The notes beneath the pieces are model-generated. The model did no database searches. It was not told where the DNA came from and saw nothing but the letters and a program-made list of their open reading frames with translations. Shown piece by piece: positions 1 to 15,200 of a stretch of DNA of 64,000 nucleotides; the first letter of the stretch is position 1; each line of letters begins with the position of its first letter. The position numbers were made by a program, and so were the translations under genes. Source of the DNA: Phoronis australis (taxonomy: Eukaryota > Phoronida > Phoronidae); NCBI GenBank assembly GCA_002633005.1, contig NMRA01000387.1, positions 177,681 through 241,680 on the forward strand. Direction: 5' to 3'.

Positions 1-190
1 AAAACTTTCATTTGGTATGTTTTTGAAAATGTCAATAATTATAAATGAACCATGTTTGTTTATCACCTTAAAGTTTGTGAACTTAAAGATTGTAATTTGT
101 GTTCCATTTTCCGCCAATCTTCAGTATGCACTAAATGTGGATTGTATACAATTTGCTCATAAAACATTCTCTTTGTTTGCTTCGCTGCAG

Positions 191-208
191 TGAGCGATTC
201 ATTCTTTG
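191..208 (+). CDS. MAPK8IP3/SPAG9: JIP exon: 18-nt microexon
   Basis: After a pyrimidine-rich tract ending in CTGCAG, 18 nt read as the end of a split codon, then S-D-S-F-F, then the first base of a Gly codon, followed by a GTAAGA donor. Joined to the next exon this gives SDSFFGMGKEV, which fits my recollection of an acidic/aromatic stretch directly before GMGKEV in vertebrate JIP3/4. The phases (1 in, 1 out) match the next exon exactly. It is very short, so it could be a chance match; RNA would settle it. Confidence 0.62.
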
Positions 209-3200
209 GTAAGATCCATGTTGTGAACGCATGCTTTCATTTTGTGCATGAATACGCAGCAATTTATGTGGCTGTATCGCATGCTTCCGTGTAGTAGACA
301 ATAGGTTAGCAATTAATGCTTTGGCTTGGAGGGTATGCCAAATGTTGTGACTTTTGTTTATAATAATTTGATGGCAAAGATTTTGTATTTAAGGATTTTG
401 AGGTTTACTTTCTTTTGATTTGTTGTGCGAAATTTTTCATTGATTTATCTGATCTTTATTCATTCTCAATTCAGCCACTGTATTGCTCATCCCGTGGTAG
501 TTTAAAACTTTGTGACAAATAGCCATTACCATTGTGCTAAGAAATTATATTTTTACGAAATATGAACCAGTTAAGAACACTACTTTGTTGACTAGCTCGA
601 TCCATCAGTACAGTCAACAGCTAAATCTTTTGTGTTTTTAACCAAGTTGTATGTAAGAAAAGCTATTGCTAAATAATTCTAAATGCATTGAATTTTAAGG
701 CTTTTGACATCAGAAAGGATATTCGGATTTTTAATCAAAGTTGTTGAACAAAAATTGAATTTGCTTATTCCTTTACTTAATGTGTAAAAAGTATTTTCTT
801 TGGCAAACCCTCTTTGCATTATCATGATCCTTGTAGAAAATAAGGCAATATTCACTTACAGGGGCCCCTTATTTTGAGGACCAGTTTGATGCCTGTTAAT
901 TAATGGAAAAACCTAGTTCTCAAAATGCGGGGCGCCTGTAACTGACTATTACTGAAAATAATGCTGTAAATAACCGCATGGGTGACAGCACAGAATTATT
1001 CCTTAAAGAGAACGGCCGCTTTGCTTACTCTTGCTTACTATAGATGAAGAGGGCATAGTAACATAGTTCTTTAATACTTCATGATTATCTACACTTAGTC
1101 ATCTAGGTGCACAACTTTCTTATAGTAATAACTATTTTTTTCTGCTGTGTAAAATGTGCAAGGTTTCGTAGCTTATTCGGAATTATTTTTACGAGTGTTG
1201 TTTAATAAATTCTCTCTGTAGTAGTTAAAGTTTCTTTGCTTTGAGGCTTTTTCTTCTTTTTGTTTTATTGCAAGTGAAGGTACAATGAGGACTTTTGTCA
1301 ATAGACTTCGTTTCTTCTTGCTTGACTTGATTAAGTATGGTGATGGTTTTTGTTCGTGATAACCAGATGTTGGCAATATTTTGTGTTTGTAATTATATTC
1401 ATTGTAATTTTGCAATGCGCAGTTTTTGGTATTCAGTAGATCAATGTTTTTAATTACCTTAATGCTGAAAAGTTTTTATCCCTGGATACTTTTTTTCAAA
1501 ACATGGCAAGTCTTGGTCGTTCTGGTTTAACGATTGGCTTGACTCCAGGTGGTGCCGTACCATGTGTGGATTTAATAGAGCTTTAAATCTGGAGTGCATT
1601 CCGTAGATACAAGACATTGACTTGCATCTGCGTTGAGAAATCTTGGCTTATGGAACGGAAACAATTCAATCCCATGATGCAACATTCCAACCTCACCGAC
1701 CAATAACTTATCAGTGGCTGCCAGTTTGCTTGGTGGATAGGTTGCTAAGCTTGCGAGGATACTTGCAAAGCACTCGCTTTTCGCACGCGTGATTTTGCGA
1801 GGTTTTTTTATGATCTCGCTTTTCTCACAAGGAACTTGTTCTACGGAATGCTACCCTGGTGGGCTATGGGTGGATGTGGGGTTGGTAGTTTTAGTAGAAG
1901 ACTTGTCAATATTTCTTCAAAAAACAAAGATAGACATCATGACAAAATGGTCTTTCAGTTCTGCGGATTTTGAAATTTCAATGCAGTATTCTCCTCTCTC
2001 ACACTCGTGGTTCCATTTCTACACCATTTGACATGCTGCTGGAAAATGCAAATGAAAAACTTTAATTTGTTCGAATTCTTTGTTGTGAATGTTTTAATGA
2101 ATTGTATTGATATTCTGTCATTTACAGGAATGGGTAAAGAAGTTGAAAACCTGATCGCTGAAAATACAGAACTCATTGAAACCAAGTAAGCTGGGTGCTT
2201 CAGTTATGAAGGACTCTAACTTTGGAAAGTCATATCTCAGAAATGGTTGATCAGATTCAAATTAAATTTTCAGGTGCCATACTCATAGGTGGATTTGGGG
2301 GGCAAGGGGCGTGGACCCCCTTTGGCTGCCGTAAAAAATAAAACAGCCAGAGCATGAGGAAATATTGAGTTCATTAACTAACCCCAGTAATTAACATGCG
2401 GTTGAGATAAGATTTAACAAGTTTCAGTTTGTGTGTGCGGGGTGGGTCAGTGCCGTCGCAATCGGCTTCCCCTTTTTTTCTTTTTTTAGTCGTGAATAAC
2501 TTCAGAAGTTCGAGACCCCCACCTATATTTAGGCTGGGTGCACCCACGCAATCTTGCTTCATGCGATTCCCTGAGACGCAATGTTGGGGCCCACCCCTAT
2601 GATATCCTATGCCTTGATCTCCATATTGCAGTTAGGAATTGTTTTCATGATCCACTTTTGTATGAGGGGCTATGAAACATTAGACTTCTATTATGATTTT
2701 TCATGAAAAGTCAAAAGTGGCTTGAAACAAACTGTAATAACATTTTTGAGATTTCATCTTGGACATTAATCACAAACAAATTGTTGTCATGCTACTGGTA
2801 CTGTCTTAATGCTATAGACGTACCCTTCTTTTAGCCAAATTTTGCTAAAAATTTGATCATATATGACATGGTCATGTATGACGTTTGACAGTATAGACCC
2901 AGAGTTTGACAACTCTGTGCCTCCCTCCAATGCTAAAAAAAGTAAAGTTGAAAGTCAAATTTTGCAGGACTTCTACTTATAGAAAATGTGTACTTTTACT
3001 GAGTTAAAATCTAGTTTTTTAGGTATTTGGCCAAATACGCATACTTGTTGATGAGGTCCTATGTAACCTTAAATAAGCTTGATGAAATCTGTTATAAAAC
3101 AAAATTTATTTATAGCTAGTGGTTTGTTATTCAGTGTAATCATTGCCTGACATTAATTAGCTTGTATTAATTAGCAACTGTGGGTTTGTGTACATTTATT

Positions 3201-6200
3201 GTTACCTCATGACATCCAATCTAGGCAGTTATATATAGCCATTGATCACCGTAACCTTCCTTCTTCTGATCAAGATTTGTGGTGCTAATTGTACCTATCC
3301 TCCAATAATGAAATGTTTTGGAGAAATTGAATTAAAATTTGTATATGTCACGCTATGAATTGAAGGTGGTTTAAAGATGGTGGCAGTGAATATTCATGTC
3401 AAAATATGGTAAATGGCATTCATTAGAACTCTTGCTTGGGAGACACAATTTCATTAAGATAACGATCAGTCGTATTGCATTACATAGCCATTTCAATCAA
3501 GTTAACCGATATTTTCATTAGTGTTCAACATATACCACTATCATAAGAGGACTCCAACCGTGAAAGCCACTATGCTTCAGTTGAGATCAGAATTGATGCA
3601 ACCGTTTTAGGAAACAGCAATCTTGCCATGCAGCAGGGACATCTATTGCCAGTCTTTTAGCTGAGCACCGTTTGTCTGGCTGGATCATGTGGCATGCACT
3701 TGTTGCTGTGGGGAGAGAATAACCTTTGACCTATTGCAGAATTTGTTACAGCCTCTCAAACCAAAATCAACATGGGGAAGAAACAACATTTGACCCATTG
3801 CAGAATTTGTTCTACCTCTCAAACCACAAGCAAAACAGTAATGGTCCATTTACGGAATTAACTAGCTCAATGAAGGTCTGATATCATTGGATGATGCCCT
3901 CTAGTGGTCAGTTGGCATAGCTAGCTGTGAATAGATTGCCCCAGCTTTGCTGCTATCCTATCCAAGGCTCACTGCACACAATATAAAAAGCAAAGACTTA
4001 ATGGGTCCTGTAATGGAGCACAAACCCGGCCATTAAACGCAGCTCCTATTTCCTGCTTTACTTTAATAATTTTTTTTTTCATTTCTTTCCTCCAGAAATG
4101 CGCTGAATATAGTGAAGGACGACCTGATTGCTCAGTTAGACGAGCTGAACAGCGAACAAGAACTTCTAAAAGAGCAAGTGCAATCAATGGAGACGGTGAA
4201 ATCGAGACTGAAACTGCGTGTCAGCGAATTGGAGGATGAGCTGAAGAAAACGAAGGAAGAGCTTAGTCAAAAGGGGGCGCAGAACAATCCTGGCGATGAG
4301 GAGGTATAATATGTTACATAAATAAGGATGTAGGGCGAAATCTTGCAATGCACGCCATACGAATTTTCTCGGTTAGGTGAACGTACAAATGTCTCTTACT
4401 TGCCATTCAGTATGTCAAAAATTAATGACACTTTGCAGAAGTTATATTTTTAACTAGAACTTGTGCGTGTTTACTAAAGGAGTGCCTCTTGACTTCTTAT
4501 TTCTGTTTAGGACGACGTGCCAGTGTCGATGCGTAAGCGTTTCACTCGTGTTGAGATGGCACGCGTGCTTATGGAGCGCAACCAGTACAAAGAACGGCTG
4601 ATGGAACTCCAAGAAGCGGTCCGGTGGACGGAGATGATCCGTGCCTCCAAAGAACATCCGGATCTGCAGCCAAAGAAAAAGTCCAGCATCTGGAACTTGT
4701 GAGTATTTAAGAGGTCCTATGACATGTCATCTTTGGTAATTCTTTACATATTCAGTGCACAATATAGCCGTCAAGTGGAATTTTAGTTGTCAAATTTCCC
4801 AATGAAAGTAAAGATTAAGAAAACGTTAGTCTATTATGAGATTAGTTTGGTTTATACTGTGTACGGGTGAGAAACAACATGACTGCTGGACCCAAAATAG
4901 GACCACTGGTCCTCCAAATCGGACTGACTCACCACAAACAGGTCCTAGGGGGATCAAATGGTTCTTACGGTCCAGATAATGGGACTAATGCACCTAAAAA
5001 ACATGACCGCCTGACAAAATGTTGCCGATGCCTGTGTGTGATACTGGTTATGACGATACTTTATCCACGCTTGATCTGTCACATGCTCATGACAGTGTAT
5101 GTCTAATTGGCTTAAGCCTGTATTACTGGGCATTTCAGTGGATATATTAACTGAAAAGCTGTTATATACAATAAAGATGAGATTTTAATAAGCACACATG
5201 TAAATTATGTACCTGCCTTACAAAAAAATATCTAAAACACTGGAATCATTTAAAACAAGGAGCTTGATGCCGGGCATTGTCGTTGCCTAAATGAGTGTAT
5301 ACACACAAAAATAACTTACTGACTTCTAATATCACGAGTCAAAGATAGTCTGGAAAAGAAACAAATTTTCAAAATGTAATAGTCTGTAGTTACATGTTGT
5401 ACATAAATTGTTCATGTCGGACACGAACAGTTATGAAGTATATTACAGAGCGGAACGATTGTGCATGGTTCTTTCAATATTGTTTATATGTCATCACAAT
5501 TGAGTGGTGGGGCGGTCACGTTTTATTACCCAGCGGTCATGTTCAGTCCCTAGCGGTCCTGTTTTGTGTCGGGTGGTCATGTGCTTAGGTGTAGCGGTCC
5601 CATTATCTGGTCTGTAAGTCCCATTTCATCCCCCTAGATCCTGTGTTGTGTTGAGTCGGTCCGATTTGGAGCAGCGGTGGTCCTGATTTTGGTCTGGCGG
5701 TCATGCAGTGATGTTGTTTGGGTCCAGCGATTATGTTGTTTGGATCCAGTGGTCATGTTGTTTGGGTCCAGCGGTCATGTTGTTTTGGTGCAGTGGTCAT
5801 GTTGGTCCCTTAACAAGATGCAACTTTTGAGAAATTCCATTAAAATTGTAGCTTTTAACTTTCGTAGAGCAACAGCCTTGTTCTAAAAATATTAACATTT
5901 AACATCTTAACATGCATGTAGATTGAATGTCCAATTTAGTTTATTGCTTTTGTTTTTAATCGGTTTCATTTGCTTCTTTACCTTACCCTGCCTCTGTACA
6001 CTATAGTTGGTGTCAGTGACATTCCCCTCTAATCGTACTCCTGTGGTTTTAGTTTCAGTAACATAGTTGGTAGCCCCAGTAGCTCTGAAGATGGAAAGAG
6101 AGAAAAGTCAAAAACTGTCACCACCATATGACTATAGTGGTATGGGATGGCGAACATGGCATGTTGATACTACTGTTTAATGTTTTTAAGACATAGTTAA

Positions 6201-9200
6201 CGTTTACTGAACAGAATGAAAAGTGAAAAAGATATTCAAAAATAGTACCATGCTCTGGTTTTAAATTAATATCCTTTTTCAGCATACTGTTGTAAAGTTT
6301 TACACAGTGTAGCCAGTATAAGTTTTTGATATTCATTTGACTTGTACATTGGAGTTTTGGATTTCGGGTTTGTGTTTAGGGATCAAAAGACATTTTGAGG
6401 GATTATTAAAGGCAACAAGTAGTTTCAGCAAGATGTTTGCCAATGTTCGCCCAACCCTGTACCACATTGTCAATTGTACATACTAACTGTTAATATCTGC
6501 TTATTTCATTCATTGGGTGGCATACCCAATGGCTCTGGATGAAATTTTTTGACAAATTTTATCGAAAAGTTTGAATTGTGCAACTTGTACAAACGGTGTT
6601 GTATTTTATTGTTTGTTTTGTTTTTTTGATAAGTTATTTCACATAATTATTAAGTTTTCATTTTTTGAAGATTACCTCCATGTACTTTTCGTTACTGCCA
6701 TGCTTTCTGTAGCCAGTCAAGTTTCACTGCTACGTTAACACTTTGAAGTCAAATCTGTATTGCCTTGAGGGGGTTCTCTGTCACACTATGGATTCAATGG
6801 CGCTGTTGAAAAATTCATGTCTCAGACTGCATTGTTTAGTCAAAACTTTCTACTGACTACTGTAAAATTGCAGACTGTGCACATGACTGCAAAACGTCCA
6901 GTTTAGTTATATCTTTTATCACAGTGCTTTTCTTTCTGCATCCATTCGAGTTAATGCATTAAAATGAGTGAAAAAGAGGAGAGCCCAAAAGTTACTGCTG
7001 GAGCACTTCTTATATAAGCACGGAATTTTCTCTTTGAATGTCAAGGAAGGTTGACACCTTCTGTTCAGCTATATTTACTGGCCAGATTGGCGCTGAAACT
7101 TGAATTGTGCCTTATACAAGTTGACATTCTGCTCATTCAATAACTTTCAATAGAGGGCGAGTAAGGTTACAGGTTTTTTGGTGTTACACTAGCATGATCT
7201 TGCATTATCTCCCCTGCTAGATGGTAGCCTCGTACAATACGGGCATGACTAAATCTTTGATTCTGGCTCTTGACATATGTCATATTGTTCACTTTCTCTT
7301 TAGTTCTATAACCAGTGCAATATGTATATAATTTACTAAAACTCAGTTCTTTGAGTCTCAGCGAAGTCCTAACTATTTGTAAGTCAGCGGGGATCATTTG
7401 CATGACTATCCATACTTTCACTGACAAGATTCAGTTTGGTTTCGATGAATGTTGTAATCATCTTCAGATTGTCAATTTTTTGATTGGCGTGCCTTGCATG
7501 TGATCCTGTCTGACTTCAAGCAATGCTCCGCCCACATTTTCAGAATTCTTTTTTTTTCTCATGTTGCATTCATCTCATTGGTCAAGCATAAGATCCCCAA
7601 TGGCAAGGTGTAAAATTGTTGATACAATTTTATACATTTTTCACTTATAATAGAGTAAGTCCAGTTCATTCAATACATTCTATGAAGCTTAATATTAGCT
7701 TGTCTGCTTGAGAGCGTTACCAAAATTCTTGCTGGTGCCGGTGAATTTTATTGTTGATGATTATTGAAGATTGTTTAGTGGAATGTTGGGTCCCACTACT
7801 TTGCATAATATTTTAATCAAATAATTCATGTACAGTAAACCAAAATTGTGCTATTTTAATATCAAGTGCCTGTAGGAATTTTTAAAATTTTGAATAATTC
7901 TGCTCAAATTCATTCTGGACCAGATTTTGGTGTTGATGTTTGAGGTTGTAAAACTGATGTTTTAGTGTTGGTGCTTTGAATGTTACAAATGGTTTCTTTC
8001 ACTTGATGTGGCTAATTGTCAAGTGACTTGATATTTTTATGAATATTTTCCATCTTTAAGAGGCTAACATTCCACGATTCTATTTAATGTTTTAGAATTG
8101 GAATTGTAAATAAATTTCTATCTAAATGTCCGTGTTTTTCATCCATGTTTATTGGGATTTTTTTGTATTGACCAGAGATGAATGCAATTTATGTTCTTTT
8201 TATGTGCCCACAGACTCATATGGGGGGACATTCGTCACTCTGTTGTTGCTTTTACTTGGCAGTATGATTGTATCAGAAACCACTTGTCAGGTTTTGACAA
8301 AACTTAAGAGAGGCATTCCTATAGGAGATTTGCTGACCCCAGTCGATTTTCAGGCATTTCAAATGTAAGATACAAGTGTAATTTTGAATTTGAGTTTCGT
8401 TGAAATTCTCATGGCTTTGTCAATTTTTTGGTGCAGACTCTGAAGAAAGTGGACGAAAATAACTCTAAGTCATTTGAAAATTGACTGTAAATTTTCGCTT
8501 GGAATTTCACCGATTTTCGACGAGAAGAGTTTTGTCAACGTTTTAAAAAATACTATGTTGTTCTTGACAAGATGTGCCTTGTTTAATGGTCATTGTCCAA
8601 GCGTCTTGACGAGATTGAAAGAAATTTGCCGCATAGCCTCATGTAGTAATGCACGTTCGTCTGTTGAGTTTTAGATGGATTTAACTAACATAACTTCCCT
8701 GTTGGTCAATTTCATGTCCCACAAAGCATTTTCATCAAAGCTGTTGTTCCCGGTGGAAATTGGCAGACACCAAATGCTTCTTGGGTGAATTTGACTTTTG
8801 CTCCTTTTCCTAGTTTACCACTTTAGTTTTTTGATATCCTTAGTGCTTGTTGATTTCAAAATGGCCTGTCAGAATTATTGTAATGAAGTTGGCAGAGTCT
8901 GGTATGGCTTGTGGGCGAATCGGTGAAGTGGTCATATCGCATTACTGTAAAACAATAGTTAGATTTCAAAATTGAAATGAGTAAATTTGACTAAGTTATG
9001 GTGCACAAAACAGTGACTATTTTAATAGTATTAAAATATTAAAATATTTTACTGGTAAGAATCTATTTGCTAAGTGTCCACGTGTTGTTCCACATAGCCC
9101 TCCAAGCCAAGCATTTCACAAGCGCGCTCTTTTATTGACAAAAGCTCGAGAATTCTGGCATAAAGTTCGTCCAAGTTTGACAGAATCTTGAGTTCTGTGT

Positions 9201-12200
9201 AAGTTTGAACAGTTTGTTTTGAAAACTACTGTTTTACTAATGAACAGCCTTAGTGTCATAATTGTTGTGATGCGCAACAGGGGCACATGTTAACTTTGCT
9301 TCATGTTGGCTCTTCACCATCTAACACAATGATTATGAACTGGGGTCTGCCTTCTGCACACCTAAACTGAAAAAAATTCTACATTACATCATCCGCTATT
9401 CAAAATTCACCAACATTCTTTTGGGGCATTAAGGTCATTCAGATAACGCTAAATCGTCATGAAAGACCATCCGGAGTTGGTATATGATGCAACTCCGGAC
9501 GGTCTGGGGTCAACAGAAAACCAAAGTTCAACTGTGAGTCTACACCAATGTGACAAACGAGAGTAGTTCTACTTGATATGTCAGCTGCAGGTATGCTTAT
9601 CTCTTGTGACACATAATGTGTGACTGGGCAAAGCATTTTCAAAATAAATCAGCGGAGTGTGAGACCCCTGAGGTCCCTGTCAAGTCCTCACAACAATTCT
9701 AGGTTATGATTCAGGTGGGTTAGGCACACAAGTTGGACTTCCCTATTGTGGTGCACAGTCAGTTGTTGCAGTCAGTCCTGATCACTGGTATTCAATCCCT
9801 GTTGCCTAATCCCCAAACAAAAGGAGCAGTTGATTACAACTTTGAAATACATTCAGGCTTGGCAGTTGGGAAATGACCATGTAAGACCCAATGGGATCAC
9901 CCAAGACTTCACCAGATATTGCCATGCATAACTACCAAAGCATGATGTAACACCTTATGGGATCACACAAGACTTAAGGTGATATTGTCATGCATAGTGT
10001 GGTCATATTTAGCTTTTCATGCCAGTGTATTGGGTCTACCAAACCCAGCCCAGGTTAGTCAATTGACACTTATAAGCTTAGAACTATAATATCATACAAA
10101 GTGATTTCCATCTCCAGACAAAGTTTCAAAATAAATTAAAATGTCATTAATTTGAACAACGAAGATTATAGCCGATCAACCCTTCAAAGATAGGGCTGGC
10201 AGTCATGATATCTAAATTCAATCTTGCTTAGGACAAATTTTCATAGCCATTGGTACATTTGAGAATCATTATTCAAGTTTAAGCTGTCATTTGGTTGTAA
10301 ATGGGGGTTATAGTAAGTTGTGGATATTTAAGGGCAAATACAAGCCATTCAGTGTGCCCAGATTCCGCTTTTGGATACCAGTGAAGCTCTTATGGAAACT
10401 ATAGTGTTTGTTGCTAGGATCATGTGCAATGGAACTATGCAAGAAGAGAAAAAATAACACATCCCACAAAAATTCTCAAGCAAAGTTCCACCTTTGGTTT
10501 TGTCCTTTAGATGGTTTCATTTTTGGCATCTAGGTTGAAGCTGGGTGCTGTAAAATTCACATAAAAGCTCTTTGTTTCATTTTTAAATTTGGGCAGTTTT
10601 TTGAATCATTAATTTCCACACATTTTGTGTATTATGACCATATTTATGTGAACTTAACAGCATGTGGTGATTGTTTTTTCAATTATTTCTACGTAATATT
10701 TTTAGTCAACCCATTTGGACTCGACTTATCATTGAGGAGTTCATTGGGGTTGACCAAACCTAATGCTACAGGTTTGAAAATGACACATATGCTTTGCCTT
10801 GACTTGAGTTACTGACTCATTCGAGACTAATTCAAGGTTGTATGACAGTGTTATCTCCACGATGATATTTTTCTAAAGTTACGTTTCTGGAAATTCACTG
10901 TACAGTTACTGACAAAAATATGTTTCAGCAGTGATTTAAGCATATTAATTCAAAATTCTATTCATCAAGACAGTTTCGACGTTGCATGCAAAGCTGACTT
11001 CCCCATGATCACTAGTCAGAGCACCTGATCAGGGATGTCCCTCCGTTTGAATGCATGGTTAACAATCACAAGAATGTAGTACAAATTGAATTTGAATCTG
11101 AAAACTGAAGGCATGGTGAGAAGTGGTTTCTATGGTTGGGAACATCTGATAGTTCATTTTTGCTCAAGCATGTCCTGAACACATCCTAAACAAGAATCCT
11201 TCAGCAGGACAGGTTGTATAACCGTATGCATTCTTTCTGGCACAGCTTCTATTGTGAGTCAGTCATGCATATAATTAGCTGATAACCATGCTGGAAACTA
11301 CTTTCCAATTAATATTACTTGACCAATTTTGATAATTCAAGAACTGGACCAGGTATAGTCTAATTTTTACTCCTCTTATTCAGATTTTATGGTTTCCATT
11401 GGTTTTCAAGTCCAAAAAAATGGATAAACAGAGCCTTGGTGCTTTCAAACCTTTTTATATATGATCTGACAAGAAATAGTAATCACCCTCACTATGTGAC
11501 TAAGTGAATAGGATCACTGCACTGATGACTAGCCCCCCCCCAGTGAGACTGGAATGTGGATAGAAGGATTAGTCTGATCTTGGTCACTTGACATTGGAGA
11601 AATTCATGATTTTCTCCAAATCTATCATTATCTCATTTATAGGGGATGTTTACAGAATGCTAGGCACATTGACTAACCTGCCATGACAAGCCAAATTGCA
11701 GATCCTGGTCTTAAACAATATAATCAACTGTCAGTCTTTTTCAACATTACCTCACTTATTTTAAATGATCTCTAGCTTAAGTTAGGGACCTACAAGTAAG
11801 TGATGTTTTTTGACGAAAGGCATGTTTATAGTAACTTTGATCTCCTCGTATCTTATGTGACAGTACGAAGTATTACCATGTTGACCTCATTACGGCATTT
11901 TAACCGTTGCTCCCAACTAGTCCGATTCTAGAGCCCAATAACAAGTTGGGATGTTTACCCCTGTAGCCAATATCTTACAGGACTGATTAACTTCATTCTG
12001 ACATTTATGGTTGGAGGGCCAGCTCTCTTTTATTCGATAATTGGTCTAATCTCCAATAAGATCATATCTAGCCTGACTGGGTTGTGCTGTTAAAAATAAA
12101 AGTTACGTTATAACATATTTAAACATAAAACAATAACATTTCTGACTTCCCCGTCAAATCTTGTGGTGATCATGTTTAGTTTTTGAATCGCCAAAATTGT

Positions 12201-15200
12201 CCAACTGCAACCAAAGTTACGACAATCTATTCTTTCCGAATACACCAATGCACTCTGGGTTTGACTGTGTTCACAAGTGGTCTGTAATAAGCCTGGTAGA
12301 TAATTGGCCTGCCTGTTGTCCTAACAGACAAAAGACTGTGCTTGGTAGTTAACAATAGATGTTATCACAGGCTCACCACCCCCTATGTCTGGTTAAGTTT
12401 CTGAATGGGAAAACTAAAAACGCTGCCATGTGATAGAAAAGTTGCCACCACCTAGAGAGTGATATGACAATTGGACCATTGAGGGCAAGTCTTGGGGTTG
12501 ACTGTATGGTAAGTCATTCTTAGCAACTTGTAGATCGAAGTTTCTATTTGGCAATGTATTCAAGTTTGATTGTCTTTCAGCTTTGCAAATCTGTTCACTT
12601 CATCTAACAAACCTTCAAAGCGCCCTCTACCATCTGCCACGGTGAGGTACAAAGCTCCAACGACCGAGGTTCATCCACTTGGAGACCCCAACAAAAAGAA
12701 ACGGGAGAAATACGCAGGCAAATCAAAGGCTTATGATTTTATGGAGGATGATGGGTAATGTATTTTGTAGCTTCGGATGAACTTTATTGCTTGTGTTATG
12801 GAGTGCGATGTTCCAGGTTATGCAGGAATCATCTCTTCATTTTACACAGAAAAATTTCATCTAGATCCAAATGCAAAACAATTTTGTCAAAACTGTTTAC
12901 CAAATGACTGGTACTCTTACAAATTGACACCATCGTTTTCATAATAAATATGTTACAAATAGAATTTGCTGTATTTCTGATTATGTACCGTAAAACGGTA
13001 AGCAAAGTTTAATAATGCAGAACTTCACTTTTTAAAGAAAAAGTTAAACAAAAATTGTGCTGTATTTTATGATATGTTCACATTTTAGTGATATTGTCAG
13101 TTATTTATTTGTAACAAGATTCATTGGTAAATAAAAAGGATTTTCTTTAATTGAACAATGAAATGTAAATCAAAAATTTGTTGAACTTGAATCTTTAATC
13201 TTTACTTTTATTGCTAAATAAAATGCCAATATTTCACTTCCTAAAGAGCAGCACGTGTGTTCTTGATGATAAGGGTCAAATGCTTCCATTTTACAGCGTG
13301 TCAGACAAGTCTAGAAAAGAGCGTGAAAGGGAGCGCCGAGAGCAATACAAGCAAGTGAGAGCACATGTCAAAAAAGACGATGGACGTCTGCAGGCATATG
13401 GGTGGAGCCTACCCGCCAAACTGACGACTATCCCCACCCACCAAAGCTCGCAAAACAAACCACAGGTGCCAGTACCTGTCCCTGTCTATTGCCGCCCTCT
13501 GTTGGAGAAAGAACATGGAATGAAGGTGGGTTGTTGGTTTTTCTATAAATGATATCAGTGATATTTCTGCCACATTTTTGGTAAACAACTACTAACTTGA
13601 CAACTGATGTGAATTGAATTTGAATGATTCAGGTAATTAAATTTTTGTGAGAGTCAGGGATGTCATTTCCCGTTATCGAAGTAAAAGTATCTTAGACATT
13701 GTTTTAAAACATTCCTCATTATTTTTCAACTTTAAACCAGTCAATCTTTTGTGAGTCGAGCATTTCAAAAGTTTATCTCATCAATACACAGATTTTGCCG
13801 TAAACTGTCCTGCTAGACCAATAGGGAAACAAAGTCAAGGATTTTGGCCTACAGTACATAGCATTAACTAAACTACCGTGAAGCACAGGTATTGAATCAG
13901 ATACACAGTCATACAGTCGTTCATTTTGTCTTAGTATTGTGACAGAAGCATGATAAGTTAAAATTTAATCAGATTTTTTGGTGCAATGGGGACAGAAATG
14001 TCCATGAATGATGATAAGATCCACAATACTAAGAGCTCTATTATGTAACATGTTTAAACCACGAAGGGTCTTTAACACTTGCAATATGGTGGTCTGATCA
14101 TGATAATCACTGAAATGTACTTATAAAAGCTCCTGTGTTGTGATGTACTGAAGTTATAAACTCTGTCTTGGAAGATTTTAAAGTAGCTATAAACTCGACT
14201 TTCATTACAAAAATCAGCTTTAGATTTAGAACTCTTACCAATAGGACACAGATTGTCCTCAGTCAGATTGGAGGTGATTTCAGGACTGGAGACACTGACA
14301 GTACATTATTGCTTGAAATGAGCCTCTACTATTTGGCAAGTCATGACATGTCATTTTATGCCNACCGAACATGATCTAAAAGAATATTAATGAAATTCAG
14401 TTCTTTGCAAACACAGAAAACCCTTCTTATCTGAGTAAGGAACAACTTGAAATCAAATTTTCAATGGTTGTGGTCTAAATCAAAGTTTTGCTTTGTAGAC
14501 AGAACATGGATTGATAACGTCTTTAAATTAATTTGTAAATTCTTAAAGCCATTAAGCGTGTAACAATCAGCCCTTACCTTGAATGAAACCATGAGTTTTG
14601 GCAATGCTCCTATCTGTATTCATTGAGAAAAATCAAAAAGATCTCCAAGAAGGCATAAGTGACATACACTGTATCGTTCAATGGTTATACAGTGTTTAGT
14701 GGTTGTGTTTCATATAGGGTTTTGGCCTAGACTAGTGCATTTTGTTTGCCGGTTTTGTTTATTAATTCAAGGCTGTGGAAATGCCATGCACGCAGGGGTT
14801 GATAAAATAAAATTTTTAACAATGTGTGCTGACTTTCATCTGTTTTTCTTGCTTTCACGTCTTGTTCCAAAGTTCAAAATAAACAAAGTAAATAGACGAT
14901 CAGTTCTGGATATTTGTCACAGAAACGGAAAGTTCACAACAGACAAAAGTGTCGTAAACCAAGTTTAGTGTTCATGCGCAAACACCAATTTACAATAAGT
15001 GTTGTAAAGCAATCTGCGTTTATGCACGAATACCAAATCAGTCCCATTTTCAAGCATAGCTTTACAGATATCAGATTCTGCCTTAATATGTGGTAAAATC
15101 TCACCAATTTTGGACAAAAAGAATTTAACAAAATGACATTTTTGTGTTTTCAGGCATTTCTCACATTGTTGCCTGCATTTTTTCGAAACTTTATCTAAGG

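Larger units (their letters stand above)
1..2127 (+). other. JIP introns around the microexon
   Basis: AT-rich intronic sequence. Apart from the microexon at 191-208 and a small inverted-repeat element at 853-942 I see no gene or motif I can support. Confidence 0.7.
4699..12580 (+). other. Large JIP intron (7.9 kb)
   Basis: Holds the long-TIR element at 4,873-5,810, a 16-bp-stem hairpin at 9,464-9,505 and repeat family B at 11,150-11,620. The stretch 5,810-9,460 is featureless AT-rich intron apart from short ORFs that I regard as chance. CpG is very sparse; I count 3 in 10,021-10,620. Confidence 0.7.

Noticed and set aside
9464-9505. microRNA precursor
   Set aside because: The stem is only 16 bp and the flanks do not pair.
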